Source: Ignelater luminosus
Taxonomy: Eukaryota; Arthropoda; Insecta; Coleoptera; Elateridae
Assembly (NCBI GenBank): GCA_011009095.1
Contig: VTPC01004599.1
Coordinates: 26,797 to 90,796, forward strand
Reading direction: 5' to 3'
DNA: 64,000 nt
Within the stretch, counting starts at the first letter, position 1. Each line of letters starts with the position of its first letter. Of the stretch, positions 23,507 to 35,320 are shown piece by piece. The translations under genes and the position numbers were made by a program. Under the pieces are notes generated by a model. It worked only from the letters and a program-made list of their open reading frames with translations, was not told the origin of the DNA and did no database searches.

Positions 23507-25714
23507 GTCTGATCAAATGTTGATTTAGAAAGCCTGACATTAGATCCAAAACGGTTTTGTCCAGAAATAGAAATAAATCAAAGATGTCAAAAATGTTTTA
23601 ATTAATGGACTTCCGCAGCTACGTCAACATTTCGCATTTCTACTTGTATTTCTTGTAGAAAATAAGAAATTTGATTTTGAAGTTGACTCGCGTCACAAAT
23701 ATTATGTAATAACCCAGCATGAGCTAAACATCAAACTTTTTGCTTAAATTTTCAATCACATTGCTCTCTCTTCTTATAAGTTTGTGTTAATCGAGTGTAC
23801 GGGAATGTTCAGATTGTATTTCCAGCGTTTTCGCTAAGACTTTTCAGAAACTTTCAGTAATATTATGAATTCTTAATGCGAGTGGTTAATAATACAAAAT
23901 AAACAAAAAGAAAGAATGTACGCAATTAAAGCTTAAACAAATTAAAAATATCCGTTTCCGTTTTGTTTATGCACAAAAACAAATCGTAGTAATATCAAAG
24001 AAAATAAGAATTTTATATAAATAACAAAAAAAAACAACATAAAATCAATTTGCATTAAATTTGAATTGTAGATGTAAAAATGTGCATTACATAAAAAATT
24101 TTAGTCATAGTTTATCTTTACATCCGGTAATTACAATTTTATATTTTTAATTAAACATTATGGAATGTCTCTTCGTACAAAACGATGAAAAGTGACATTA
24201 CTTATTTCACCAAGATAATAAAGATAATAACAGTATTTTTTTAGAGAACATCCGGTAATCTAAAAATAGTCTTACGGTATATCAGAATTATTGCGTTGTG
24301 TATAAAGATTATCATAGAAAACATTGATATTTAATAACTGTTTATATTACCTGTTTATTTATATTTACTTGGCATAAACATAAACAACCAGAACTTTTGC
24401 ATATTTACACGTTCATTACGTTATCTGCAACGTCCATACAGGCGCCAGTCATATACAAAACAACAAAACAAATATTTCATTTTCCGACCCAACTTTATTT
24501 TACAACGTACCCACCTTAAAAAGTAGAACTATAAAATTGTGTACGAAAATTTTGTAATGAAAGAACAGGAGCCAGAGATTCTAAATCGCAGTTGCAGCAC
24601 ATTTTTAAATCTAAACAAATTAAAATGGCAATAAACCTCCTCCAATTGTTCGCTATTTGTTACTGTAGCCTAAAATAGACGGCGCCAACGTCGATTGTTA
24701 ATCGTACAAAAATAACTAAACAATACGTATGTGTTAATTTAACTCTAAATATTTGTATATTACGCGTGCGGTTGCTACTGCTGGTATGCTAGCTATACAC
24801 AGCAAAAAAAAAACTTTCAAAACCTTTAGTTGATAATTATGAGCAAATTGTTGAAGAGTTATTTGCATCTTTTATATACGAAAATGTCAGGTGATTGGCA
24901 GAGCAATATAGTAAATTTATGTAGATCGATAAAATGCGATATCAATCATTTTATTGACAAGATAACCAACAATCGTTTTCAAAAAAGCTTTTTTGCATGC
25001 AATGAAAGTAGCTCTACATGTATATTTCAAGCGGTTTGGTTATTTTATTTCTTATTTTACGGATTTTCTTGAAAACTCGATATCCTGCCTCCGAGTTTTC
25101 CCTTCTCAGGTCTGATAGGTTGTATTACAAATGGATATTTCCACACATTCTTTTATAATAAGAATCAAGTTCAAATCATACACAAAAACGTGTTGGGCAA
25201 AGTTTAAATAAAAGTTTGAAAATATTCCATATAGTCGACAACTTGTTTTTCCGGCCTTTGTTTTCGCAAGAGAAAAGTTTTTGTCGAATCGAACTAATAA
25301 TATAAATTAGACAAAATTTTAGAACGCGTTTTAATTTTTTTTTATTAGAGATTAGGATTAATTCATCTTTTGTAAATGTAAGCGATGTTCTACTGGATTT
25401 TAGATGGCCTTAATGGAAGTAGCCTTCCGTCCACTGACCATCCAAACCAACCAAAGAATAAGGATGTGCGCGAACGGAACTTTGCTGATTAATGGTCATG
25501 TTACGTGCTGGAAAGATACTTATAAACAGTAATTAGTTTGTTTTGTCAGATCTTGGATAACTATCCGTATCCATGTTGTTCTGCAAAGAAATGGGCGTAT
25601 CAAGAGCTACGCCAATATTTCTCTCCGGTATACACATTGCATTGATATTAAGTATGAAAACATAAAATCGGGAATTTTCAAAATTATCCTACTTAAAAAT
25701 TATTTTTAAACTGT
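23507..25714. other. AT-rich stretch without recognisable gene
   Basis: No recognisable gene or element. The frame at 24830-25072 (MSKLLKSYLHLLYTKM at its start) has no recognisable domain. Confidence 0.5.
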
Positions 25715-25930
25715 AAAATCTAAGTTTTTGTTCAAAATGCTGTCATCATCTTTATTGGAAGTATAGGGCGCTATCCACAGCAATATATAAATATCGGTAT
25801 TTTGGGTTTATTAGATTTACAATGTTAACATAATTATAAAAAGCATAGAGGAAAAAACTAAAAAGATATTTATATAACACAAATGCACAGTACATTGTAA
25901 AATGTGCCACCGATGGAAAAAGGGAATAAA
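25715..25930 (+). repeat. Direct repeat, copy A
   Basis: Shares GCGCTATCCACAGCAATATA plus aligned flanks (GTAAAATC, AATGCTGTC, AGATTTACAA, and TTATAT-CACAAATG blocks in the same order) with copy B at 26765-26985. The copies are about 1.05 kb apart, same orientation and substantially diverged. I recognise no coding content. Confidence 0.65.
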
Positions 25931-26174
25931 TGCTTTTTGTATAACAAATAGCATTTGGTATATCCATCATGAAAGAATGACAATAAAAAATGTTATTTCC
26001 GTCCAATACCGGAACACATGTGAACCTTACATTCGACTACTGACTTGTAATTTTAAACTTTCTCCATTTAGGTATGCTTTGAAAATTAAGTTAACTTGGG
26101 GTACTTCAAAAAGTCTTAAATTATAACAAGCATAATTAACACGAAAGCGATATTCAATATATTTTTTAATTGCC

Positions 26175-26415
26175 TGGTGGAGGGCGAAGCCTGACTTGCA
26201 GCCACCGCAGGTAGCTCGACAATGAAAGTCTGACCGTTAGTGATCGTAGGTAGCTATTTGGTGAGCAAAGCCCGACAGTTAGCCACCACAGGAGGCTAGA
26301 TAGAAAAGCCTAACCGTTGGCCATCGCAGGTGGTCAAATGGAAAGCAAAGGCCAGCAGCTAGCAACCGCAAATGACTAGGTGAAAAGCGAAATTTGACAA
26401 TGACAAAGTTAGCTT
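26175..26415. repeat. Minisatellite with a unit of about 41 bases, five to six copies
   Basis: Units begin near 26175, 26222, 26260, 26302, 26340 and 26381. The consensus is close to GGTGAAAAGCAAAGCCTGAC followed by CGTTAGCCACCGCAGGTAGC. Unit length varies from 38 to 47 bases. It is GC-richer than its surroundings. A partial relative with a similar downstream flank is at 39660-39860. Confidence 0.75.
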
Positions 26416-26764
26416 TCTTGGAAGCAGTTCCGTCTTATTCAGCCGACCTAGTATCCAACGTCAGCAACAGGTTATTTCTTAATTTCTTAAGGCGCCTCAT
26501 TTGCACTTATTGCTTTAAATAATCCGTGGAACTACGTCGATGGTATAAAAAGTACGTCTAAAAACTATAAAGTTGCAAATCGTACTTAGGGACCATAATC
26601 TTTAGATGGTATCACCTTTATATCATCAACTTCCCAACGCATCTAGAGTTACTGATTTCAAAGTGCTGTTTGCTCAACAAATGCTTAAAACATTAAGTTC
26701 ATAGATACTGGAAATACTTGATAAGACACTGTATTGCAGTACACGTCGAAAATGATCTTTTAAA

Positions 26765-26985
26765 ATGTAAAATCCGGTTTTTGTACAGAATGCTGTCGTC
26801 GTAGAACTAAATATTGAGCGCTATCCACAGCAATATATATACGTACTAAGGTGTATTACAGCCATTACAGATCGTTCACTGTAGATTTACAAGGTTATGA
26901 TATACAAAAGCAAAAAGAAAAAGGTTAAGAAAAGGTTTATATCAAACCACAAATGTAACTGTCAAAAATTGATGGAAGAAACAAA
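26765..26985 (+). repeat. Direct repeat, copy B
   Basis: Partner of the repeat at 25715-25930, with the same order of matching blocks including the shared GCGCTATCCACAGCAATATA. Confidence 0.65.
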
Positions 26986-27525
26986 CGTCTGTTGTCCATA
27001 TACTCCATACCATTGTGAACAAATTGTAAAAGTCTTTTAGAAGACGAAGTACATATGTACTTTTTTAGTATTTCCAAAACAATCCTAGATTACTCTAATT
27101 TGAAATTATTAAATCAAGGAAATTATTGTTAATTATTTATTATTAACACATAAAATGCAAAAATGTCTATCCCACTATACCATGGGTAAAGTAATTTTAC
27201 ACGAAACAGAAAAACGAACAATGGTTTGATAAAGACGAAGACTTAACCTATGCAAATCAACTCACTAAGATTCTGTGAAAAGCCAGACGAGAGTGGCGTA
27301 TGTATAAATGACGTAGTAGTTATAACAACTGCCGACTCAAAGGAAACAACTAACTAGAAGTTAATGCAATCTTTGTAGAGGAATTAGATCTGTACATCAA
27401 GGCCGAGTTGTATAAAGCTTTGTCAAATGCTCAATCCATTGATCATCTACTCGATCAATTGATTAACCAATTAGAAGTAGTGAAGTATTCAGACTTATCA
27501 AATCAGATCGACTAATCAACTGAGC

Positions 27526-27546
27526 AACTTGATCAATGATCAAGTT
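27526..27546. repeat. Perfect short palindrome
   Basis: AACTTGATCA, one central A, then TGATCAAGTT: two exact 10-base arms. It lies in a stretch (27430-27550) with several other GATCAA-like motifs. Confidence 0.85.
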
Positions 27547-28157
27547 ATTTTTGTGCAACCAAGCTCAAATGTACCTGCTAAAGCAGAATTTAATTATTCA
27601 AAAAGGTGAATTCCATCAAAGAAACGTGCCTCATGTAGAATGAAAACCAATTTTTGCTGCTAGAAGTTTTTCTTCTAGTAATAGTTAATAGACTCATAAA
27701 TCTCATAAATCTCATAAATAAGGATTCCAGTTTAGAGGGAATAAGCGACTCCGCCCTCCCCAACTCCCGACCTAGAATTTCTGAATTTTGAAAATTTTTT
27801 TATTGGGACGTATAGTATGGCGACAAAACCCTATACTGATGGTATGAACTTTATCTTCCGATTACCATCATCATCATTTTTGCACCAGTTTTGGTTTTTT
27901 GGTTTTTGGCCCTGAAGATGGCGGTTTTCGGAGTAGCAATTTTTATGGACAGTTGAAAATTGAAAACAATGGCTGAGGCTATCCATTGGTATAAGCAGCA
28001 CTATGAAATATCAAATATACACCAAACCGATGTTTTTCAAAATAGTTGAAAAGAAAAACAATTAAATACCTCTATTAAAGCCCATACTCTAGCCTACATA
28101 ACAGAGAAAACTTCATGTCGATACGACTTTCCGTTACCAACATACAGCACAAAACGC

Positions 28158-28565
28158 TCAATTCTTAGTTCTCGTGGAATAGGGGAAGAAAAACAAAAGC
28201 GAATCAAACAGTGCTAAGAAGAGTCGTTTCGGACAATTTCGAAGATTTTCGTGAATTTTGGAATTCCCCACCGAGCCGAACTTGCATTGTATTGCTTTAG
28301 AGTGACAATTTTTTTCCTTGAAAATATGCGTGCCAAATCTTGTCCTTCTAGCTCTTCTAATTGTCGCTCTATGATTTTTTTCGTTCAAATTTAAAATCAC
28401 CCTAGCCTCCCTTATCATATAAACCGTTTCATAGACTTCTGATAAATCATTCTTGCCCATTTTGCTTAATACAAAATTATATACTCCTTTTACATCACGT
28501 TTTTCCCTTTTCCATTCGTCAAACAGTTCTTCTGTGGTAAACTCATGTTCATCTGTCACACCCAT
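28158..28565 (-). CDS. Unrecognised hydrophilic open reading frame
   Basis: From the ATG at 28565 the frame runs 135 codons. Its first 70 or so residues look protein-like: rich in Glu, Lys and Arg with few low-complexity runs (MGVTDEHEFTTEELFDEWKR, then NFVLSKMGKNDLSEVYETVY and RATIRRARRTRFG). The C-terminal third is less convincing. I recognise no domain, no signal peptide and no membrane segment. It lies just upstream, in its own orientation, of nothing recognisable, and close to the 28735-29275 repeat. It may be an exon, a fragment of a mobile element or chance. No splice evidence was found. Confidence 0.25.
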   Translation of the reverse strand: MGVTDEHEFTTEELFDEWKREKRDVKGVYNFVLSKMGKNDLSEVYETVYMIREARVILNLNEKNHRATIRRARRTRFGTHIFKEKNCHSKAIQCKFGSVGNSKIHENLRNCPKRLFLALFDSLLFFFPYSTRTKN

Positions 28566-28734
28566 CAAAATATCAAAAACATCGTAAAGAAGTAAATCGA
28601 ATGCATTGCAAGTTACTCAGCATACTTCGTTTGTTTTAATAGTTTGTTGTGTTTTTGTACCGAATGCTAGCGTTAATTTCAACGGAAGCCCAGAAAGCTT
28701 GATAGATTTTTAAACTGAAGCCCAACACGACCTA

Positions 28735-29275
28735 AATCCGAGCTTTGGACCGAATCGGGCAAAGACCCGACTAAAAAGCCCGATACGTGCAGGCTTCTAC
28801 GGTACAGTACGAAATTCCTCCGCCTCGGTTTAGTATGAAACTAATGTCCACCCAGTCTGTACAAAAATAACGGTCGTCGGGCTCAGTAAGAAAAAGTTTT
28901 CCATCCGGTGCAGTACGTAAATTCTCCTCTTCGGTTCAGTATGAAAACAATGCTTGTCCGGATCAGAACCAAAATAGCGCCTGTTCAAGTTAGTACAAAC
29001 GAAAGAAAAAGATTTCAGTCTGGTTCGCCACGGATCAGTGCAAAAATAACGACCCAAAAAGCCCGATCAGCTCTATAAGCTCGACAATCCCGAACAGCCT
29101 GATAAGCCCGACAGGGCCAAAAAGCGAGACAGACTCAAACAGTCTAACAGCTGGGCGGCCCGATTGACCCGACATAGGCTCGTAAACCCAGATACGTTTT
29201 TAAAACAAACCCAAAGCTTCGGGTCGGACCGCGCAAAGGTCCAAACAAAAAAACCCGACCCGTGCAGGCCTCTAT
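28735..29275. repeat. Composite GC-rich repeat with CCCGAC units at both ends
   Basis: The outer parts (28735-28800 and 29050-29275) are made of 9-base units around AAGCCCGAC, as at 17596-17945. Each contains a similar edge block: GGGCAAAGACCCGACT then CCCGATACGTGCAGGC on the left, and GCGCAAAGGTCC then CCCGACCCGTGCAGGC on the right. The middle part is a different, 27-base minisatellite. This looks like a dispersed family whose interior has been replaced or amplified. Confidence 0.65.
28806..29055. repeat. Minisatellite with a unit of about 27 bases
   Basis: About eight to nine units close to AGTATGAAAACAATGCTTGT followed by CCGGTTC. The unit is three times the 9-base period of its flanks. 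It keeps a minus-strand frame (28830-29057) open with a visible 9-residue periodicity (RYFGSDPDK, HCFHTEPKR, RIYVLHRME), which is a by-product of the repeat. Confidence 0.65.
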
Positions 29276-32200
29276 ACTTCACATGGTGAAGCAAAGACGA
29301 AATCTTAGCACATAATGTGCGTAATGGCTATGAAATCCATGTCATATCGAGAAAAACCGTTGAAATCTAGTCTCACGAAGTATTTCCATTGAACAAGAAG
29401 AATAGACCCGCAACAAATAGCAATTCGTATTGATGCAGTCATGATCTTCCAAGAGAGTGAAAAGCCATCACTAGTAAATTGTCTGCTTTTGTAGATTGAA
29501 ATGTTGTCACCGCCTAAAACATACTAAATATATCAGTACGATGATTATTAAACTAATTTTTTACGGCAGAAGATTTTTCCTTATCGTCCTCTCCAAAAGA
29601 GACCAGCCTACGGTATCAATAGTTTTTAACGGGCAGGTTTTAATAATTTTGTTTCCCCGCTTGGAGACTACTACGTGCATCCTACGATCGTATTTCTAAA
29701 ATGAATTTCTTCGCGCAATACTCGTTCGTTTCATTTTAAAAAATACAATAATCTGCCCTCGATATAGCAGGTGACCTGCAACCCGGAAATGGCAGAATTG
29801 CTGAATCAAGATAAATGATAAATTAGGTTATTATGGAAATGTTTTACGAGGGAGTTTATTAAATTATAAAATTAAGAATTATGCGCTCATAATGTATGTC
29901 AAATTTCCCAGACGAAAAAAACAGAAAAAAGATTATGATGTTAGAGCTGCATTAAGTAAAAGTGAAAAGTTAATTACATGAAGAGCAAATATTTGTTATT
30001 TTGCGTCACTGACAATTGTTTTCGGGATTTTTATCAACCTTTCTTTGCAAATATTCAATTTTAATATCATTAACATAGTCATCTCTCCAAAGAAAAAATT
30101 ATTTAAGCACCAATTAATCCTAACTCATCGTTTATGTACACACAAAACGATTGAGTTTCTTTCTTTTTCAGAAGCATAAAAAAATCTCGGCATTTCATGT
30201 AGGCGACAACGAATGTGTGTATACCCACACACGAAATTCTCATACTTTTACCTCGTCTTTCTAAAAAGCGCACTTCTGCATTTACGCATCGTCAAAAGAG
30301 CCCCGTACTACACATACTGTTTTATAACGTGTTGTGGCGGTGTGATGACCTCAATCAGGCGTGTACCCAAATAGACCAGCAGCGTCGCGACGTTTTCCGA
30401 GCGCCAAAACGCAATCAACAGTAAAACGGATTGTTCACATTCAACCTGCCTCCTCCTCCTTCTCACACTTAAATTTTCATACGTGATCTTATTAAAGAAG
30501 AATGCGGGCAAAATATTACCGCACACACCAACGTGAAAATGTCCATCGCGAGATATAAATATAATTAAAACGCCGACAACCCTAACGCTCAACACCTGAA
30601 AACTTAAAAACTATAGTACAATAAACGGTAGAGCACGGAGGACGATGGCTTTTGGGTTCGTTTCCAAAATTAATTTTGTTTGTGTTGTTCTTATGGTGTT
30701 TCATAAATGTTATACCCGAAATGTTGAATCACGCGTTTCTCTTTTAAAATACCAAACTGAAGGTTTATAGAAAATAAGAACTGGGTTAGAAAGAAACATA
30801 CATTATGCATTTTATTGGCGTGATTTTTCTAGTTTGTGTACATTCACTTTCAATAAAAAAGTGAAAATATTGACTACGTTTACCAATTTATTTTTAGATA
30901 TTTGGATGCACTACTAATATAATAAAGTAATAGTAAAAGAATAATTTAGATCGAGTTAGAGAGAAAAGAAAGTTTGGAATACTCAATTTAACTTCGTTTG
31001 TTGATTTTTGGTTCCTGCTGAAGCCAAAATGTCCGGATGCATTGGACAAAAAGTTCAAGAAATATATGCCGTCAGTTATGAGAGGATGCAAAGACTGTTT
31101 CCTGCAAGGAATATCATTGTGAAAAGTCAATTTTAAAATTGCCACAGTTGAGGGGAAAATTGATCCAATTCACAAATAAACTGAAAAGTAACCATGATAA
31201 ATTGAGTATTAGGTAATCAGGGAAAAAAAGAAAAAAAGCAATGAAAATGAGTGCCAATATATGCATTTTCCTAATTGTCAAAAATGTGTTAAACCAATTT
31301 CTAAGTCTGAGTTTGAATCTAACCCAAAACGCTTTTCCCTTTTCTAAACATCAAGAAAATTCGAAATTAGAATTTACAAGTATCTACCTATTATCTAATT
31401 AACTTAGATTCGATTGGAGATTTTACTAGAATGATTAATAAGACAAGTTGATTAAATTGATAAAAAAATTCAATTTGAAACCGTCAAAAAACCTAAAATA
31501 ATACAAAACTACTTATTTAAAATTATACTGTATAAAACCCACAAAACTATAAACTAGAAATAAAAACAAATAGCAAAAAATGAATTATCTCTTATTAACC
31601 AGTCAAAAAATCCAATAAAGAAAAAAATTAGTTTAAACACATAATCAGGAAAAAATGCGGCACGAGGAACTCGAGCCTTGCTCTTGACGCTGGCGCCTAA
31701 AACTATTAATTCAAATTGGCACGATAACAAGTCATCGGTGTTAAATCCTCGGCGATTACAACATCCGCCTTTAAAATTGCAAGATAAGAATGAAAAAACT
31801 GACCACTCTCTTTCGCCAATGATGTGGTAGAATGTTCTCTATATATGTAGTATGTAACGTTGTATACACTTTGATTTGAAGCAATTGAAATATCTTTCTA
31901 AAATGCATATCAACTTAATAAACATGTTGCCGATGCTATTTATCATTATCGTATTAATTAAAATAGCGAAGCGAAATAAAATAACAAATTTTTATGAGAG
32001 CAACTTGTCTCGGTTTGATTTTATTTAAACGTTTTGCTCTGTAACTATTGTACTAACGCGTGTGTATGCATTTACTTTCTCCCTGGTCCGTGCTGAAACG
32101 CAATTAAAATCAGCTTGACAAATTGTGCAAGTTAATCAAGCGAAGTATCGTGTTTATAGACGTTAATTAGTGGTAACATGACCTTTAACTCTGTAGCGAC

Positions 32201-33169
32201 CTTCGCCGTGGACATAGAATTGTAATTTACGATATCTTACTGAATAACATAGGAAAAATTATGTCGCCTGTACAGTTCGTATCATTAATTTGCTGTAGTA
32301 ACGTACGCTTACATTGTACGTACGTATATAACTAGTGAGATTTTTAATTTCTTCTTTTTTATGTAACATTATTCTAAAGTTGCCGACAGAAAGAAAGTTA
32401 CATTACTTATACTTACACAAACCTGTTTAACGTATGTACGCCTTTTTACTCACAATTACATTTCTGAAATGTGTGCGTTTTATTGCGAATTTATTATTAC
32501 GGATATTTTTTTCGTTGTAAACTGGAAATAATAAAAAAGTGTTGATTAATGGATTTATTAAATAATAATCTGCAAAGTCCACTAAAAGAACCTCTTGTTA
32601 TCGCGTGATAAGTGTTCTTTCTGTCGCATACATAGTAGTATATAGATTGATACGCTTGGATGATTTTTATCTTTTTTTTTCTGGCTATTATCTAAATTGA
32701 TTTTTGATACTTAATATGCTTTAATCATTGATATGTTAATAATATCTAGGACATTTCCTCATTTATGTAGTATTAGGAAGAAATAATAATAGTGACGGGA
32801 CTGGCTCTCTCAAAAAACAACAGAATAAAAGAATGTTTTCTAGAAAAAATAAGTGACAGTCTAAAGTAGCAGGATCAAGTATTTCAGATTTTTTTAGGAA
32901 ATTTAAGAAAACTAAAAATACACCAAAAAGCTGACATACACATGATACACATTTGCAACAATATTGTTATTATTATCCACGGTAACACACCCACCCCTCC
33001 AGTATCACTACCAACAAGTACATACCATAGATATACAAAAAGTAGAATTAAAATGCTTCCTTATATTATGTACAATTTTAAAATTTTACTGGATATGTCT
33101 AGCGAATACGATTGAAAAACGTAGGTTCGAGTCCTGTTCAGGCAGAAAAATATGTTTGAAATCGACATA
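29276..33169. other. AT-rich stretch without recognisable gene
   Basis: No supported gene or element. The minus-strand frame ending at 30308 looks secreted at its N-terminus but starts at GTG, not ATG, and was not accepted. A tRNA B-box-like motif (GGTTCGAGTCC) lies at about 33123 without a good A box. Confidence 0.5.
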
Positions 33170-33790
33170 CAGTGGCTCACAGTTTATTTGATACAGTATC
33201 TGTTGTACAATGTAGACATCAGTAACTTCAAAGCTAATAAGTATATCGACAAAATTTGAATGTAAGTTTGTAAACACATGTTTAACGAACATAATGCGCA
33301 AAAACTGTTGCAAAAATGTAGCTCACAGCTTATTTGATGCAGGCACGTTTGCGAGCCTAGCCGACAGCCGGTATTTTGTCTATTCTGCCTTTTGTAGTTA
33401 TGATCGCAAGTAGTTGCAGCCAATTTTTAGTCTGATCAAAGCAAGCGTCAGTATCAGAAGCGGAATTTATAAAAATGGTCGTCGCACAACAATTGAACAG
33501 CGTGAACTGCCCATATACCATTATAAAACTGGGTAATCAATCCGTAAAATTGCTCAAATGGTCAATTTGAGTGCCTCTACAGTGCAGCATATCATCTAGC
33601 GCTTCATACACGAGAATCGGGTGAAAGATAAGGGCAGAAGTGCACCAAACAAAATTTTAAACGCATCTGACGAGCGATACATTGTACGTAAAATCAAAGC
33701 AAATCCGAAGTTATCGGCTCCCAAACTGGCTACTGAAGTCCAGCATGAATTAGCAAAGTCATGCAAGATTCTCATGTCGTATCTAATATA
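33170..33790 (+). mobile_element. Tc1-like element, left part, with IR/DR-type terminus
   Basis: After a TA, the terminus reads CAGTGGCTCACAGTTTATTT. A second copy of the same motif in the same orientation (TAGCTCACAGCTTATTTGAT) lies at 33319, 146 bases further in. Two directly repeated transposase-binding motifs inside one terminus are the IR/DR arrangement known for some Tc1-like elements. The start of a transposase follows. The remainder and the right end are missing, and a different transposase in the opposite orientation follows. Confidence 0.82.
33474..33790 (+). pseudogene. Tc1-like transposase, N-terminal part
   Basis: One frame reads NGRRTTIEQRELPIYHYKTG, stop, SIRKIAQMVNLSASTVQHII, stop, RFIHENRVKDKGRSAPNKIL then YIVRKIKANPKLSAPKLATE and VQHELAKSC. 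This is the bipartite helix-turn-helix (paired-like) DNA-binding region of a Tc1-family transposase: helices around SIRKIAQMVNLSASTVQHII, a GRSAP linker and a second domain around PKLSAPKLATEV. Two in-frame stops (near 33531 and 33596) and loss of the whole catalytic domain make it a relic. It directly follows the IR/DR terminus. Confidence 0.85.
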
Positions 33791-33924
33791 GTAGTAGCGA
33801 CAAACTGTTCTAATATCAAATTCACAGTAAGTTACGCTAAGATTTTCATTTAAGAAACACAAGAAAAAAAGATAAAGAATAGGTGACACTCCTGAATGCT
33901 CAGGTGGCATATGACAGTAATGTT

Positions 33925-34990
33925 AAGACAAGGAACCGGCCAAAAAGTTCCAATTTGCATCAAATTAGTGATTATGCCAGAAATGACGAACCATCGATTT
34001 CACTCTTCTCGTTAAAGTTTGAGCGTCATCTTTGATCAGATTTTTTCTGCTTTTTTTCACTTTTGGCGAAGGTCATTTATGTTAGCAGATTGTATTTTTT
34101 AGCTTCCTTTTCATTAAAGCCCAGTAACGCTCGATTCGTCGCAGCTCAGGACAATTTGGGGGATTGGAATCCTTTGGGACAATGTTGATGTTGTTGCTTG
34201 AGTAAAATTCTTGTGCTAATAATGGCATGTAGCCAAATCGGGCCAAAAGAATACTGAAATACTGTGAGAATTTATAAAAGGAAGCAATCTCCTTCTTAAA
34301 CATTTTTCAACATAAATATTGCCATTAATGGATCCAGTAGTAATGAATAAATCACTAGGCCTGCCAAATCAAAAATTTTTTGGAGTATTTGCTAGCCTTT
34401 CTGGTCTTAAATTGCTCAACAAACTTTCCCCTTTGTGAAGCAACATAGAATTCTTGGCTCGGTATTTGACTGAAATCGGTCATAACGCAGCAGTCAAACT
34501 TTGTGAAAAAGTCGTTGTACAATTTTCTTGCCCTAGATTTTGCTCTTCTTCCCATCTCCTGATCCCCATTGGGCACTTTTTGAATCTTATGTGTCATCAA
34601 TCCAGCTTTTACTTTCACTCGATGTACCATGGCTTTTGATGTACCAAATTTATTGGCCACAGTACGCTCAGACAAATTGGGATTTCTTCTAAAGGACTGT
34701 CTGATACACACAGTTAAGTTTGTATCCTGAAACCCAGTTTTTCGACCGGACCCAGGTTTTCTTTCTGTAGGCAATCGCTCTTTGTAAGTTCTAATAATTT
34801 TTCCAGCAGTAGAACATGGAAGCTTTAGCAGTTTTGCAATATGCACCTGACAACTTGGAATTTTCTAAGTATTTGTTCACTATTTGTTTACGTAATTCAA
34901 TTTGTTTAACAAACTTTTTAAAAATGTTATTGCAAAAACGTAAACACAAACTTAATATGATACTTACATCTGTCCTGTGTGAAAAAACTG
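33925..34990 (-). pseudogene. Second Tc1-like transposase pseudogene, opposite strand
   Basis: Read on the minus strand: KFVKQIELRKQIVNKYLENS near 34950-34890, a frameshift, then HIAKLLKLPCSTAGKIIRTY, TERKPGSGRKTGF and NLSERTVANKFGTSKAMVHR (helix-turn-helix, 34640-34700). These are followed by RRAKSRARKLYNDFFTKFDC and DFSQIPSQEFYVASQRGKF. After more frameshifts come the second acidic motif FWPDLATCHY and NINIVPKDSNPPNCPELRRI-ERYWALMKRKLKN, which carries the final Glu. The expected Asp-rich block just before DFSQIPS seems to be missing about eight residues, so the first catalytic residue is probably lost. It is a different family from the adjacent plus-strand element. I did not find its terminal repeats. 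Confidence 0.82.
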
Positions 34991-35320
34991 ACAGTTGCTA
35001 CGATTCAAGGAATTGCAGTTCAAAGCCTGCTACCTTTTTTCTGAACCACACCTTAGAACGTGGGTAGGTAAGAGTCGAGAAAAACAAATAAGAAAGAGAT
35101 GAGAATCATTTTAGGTACAAACAGATAGAGAAGTAAGAACAAAAAGAAAAGATTCTGAATCAGTAAAGGTAAAAAATAAGATGATAATAGCATAAAAGTG
35201 GAAAGAGAACGAGATATGAAGAATCAAATTTTATACCTGTTCTGCATGACTAAAACTGCTTTATTGGCTAGTAAGGCTTAAATATAAAGTCACAAAATAA
35301 TAGGTTGCAACATTAACATA

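Noticed and set aside
26175..26415. CRISPR-like array of regularly spaced repeats
   Set aside because: Units are contiguous and diverged without unique spacers, and the context is eukaryotic; it is a minisatellite.
27700..27725. Short tandem TCTCATAAA triplet
   Set aside because: Only three units, easily explained by slippage.
27910..27945. CTGAAGATGGCGG as a hammerhead ribozyme core
   Set aside because: No GAAA box follows a stem at the expected position.
30308..30595. Minus-strand frame with a hydrophobic N-terminus
   Set aside because: It begins at GTG, lacks an ATG, and no supporting splice or promoter signal was convincing.
33080..33145. tRNA or tRNA-derived SINE suggested by GGTTCGAGTCC
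   Set aside because: There is no acceptable A box or acceptor stem at the right distance; possibly a chance match.
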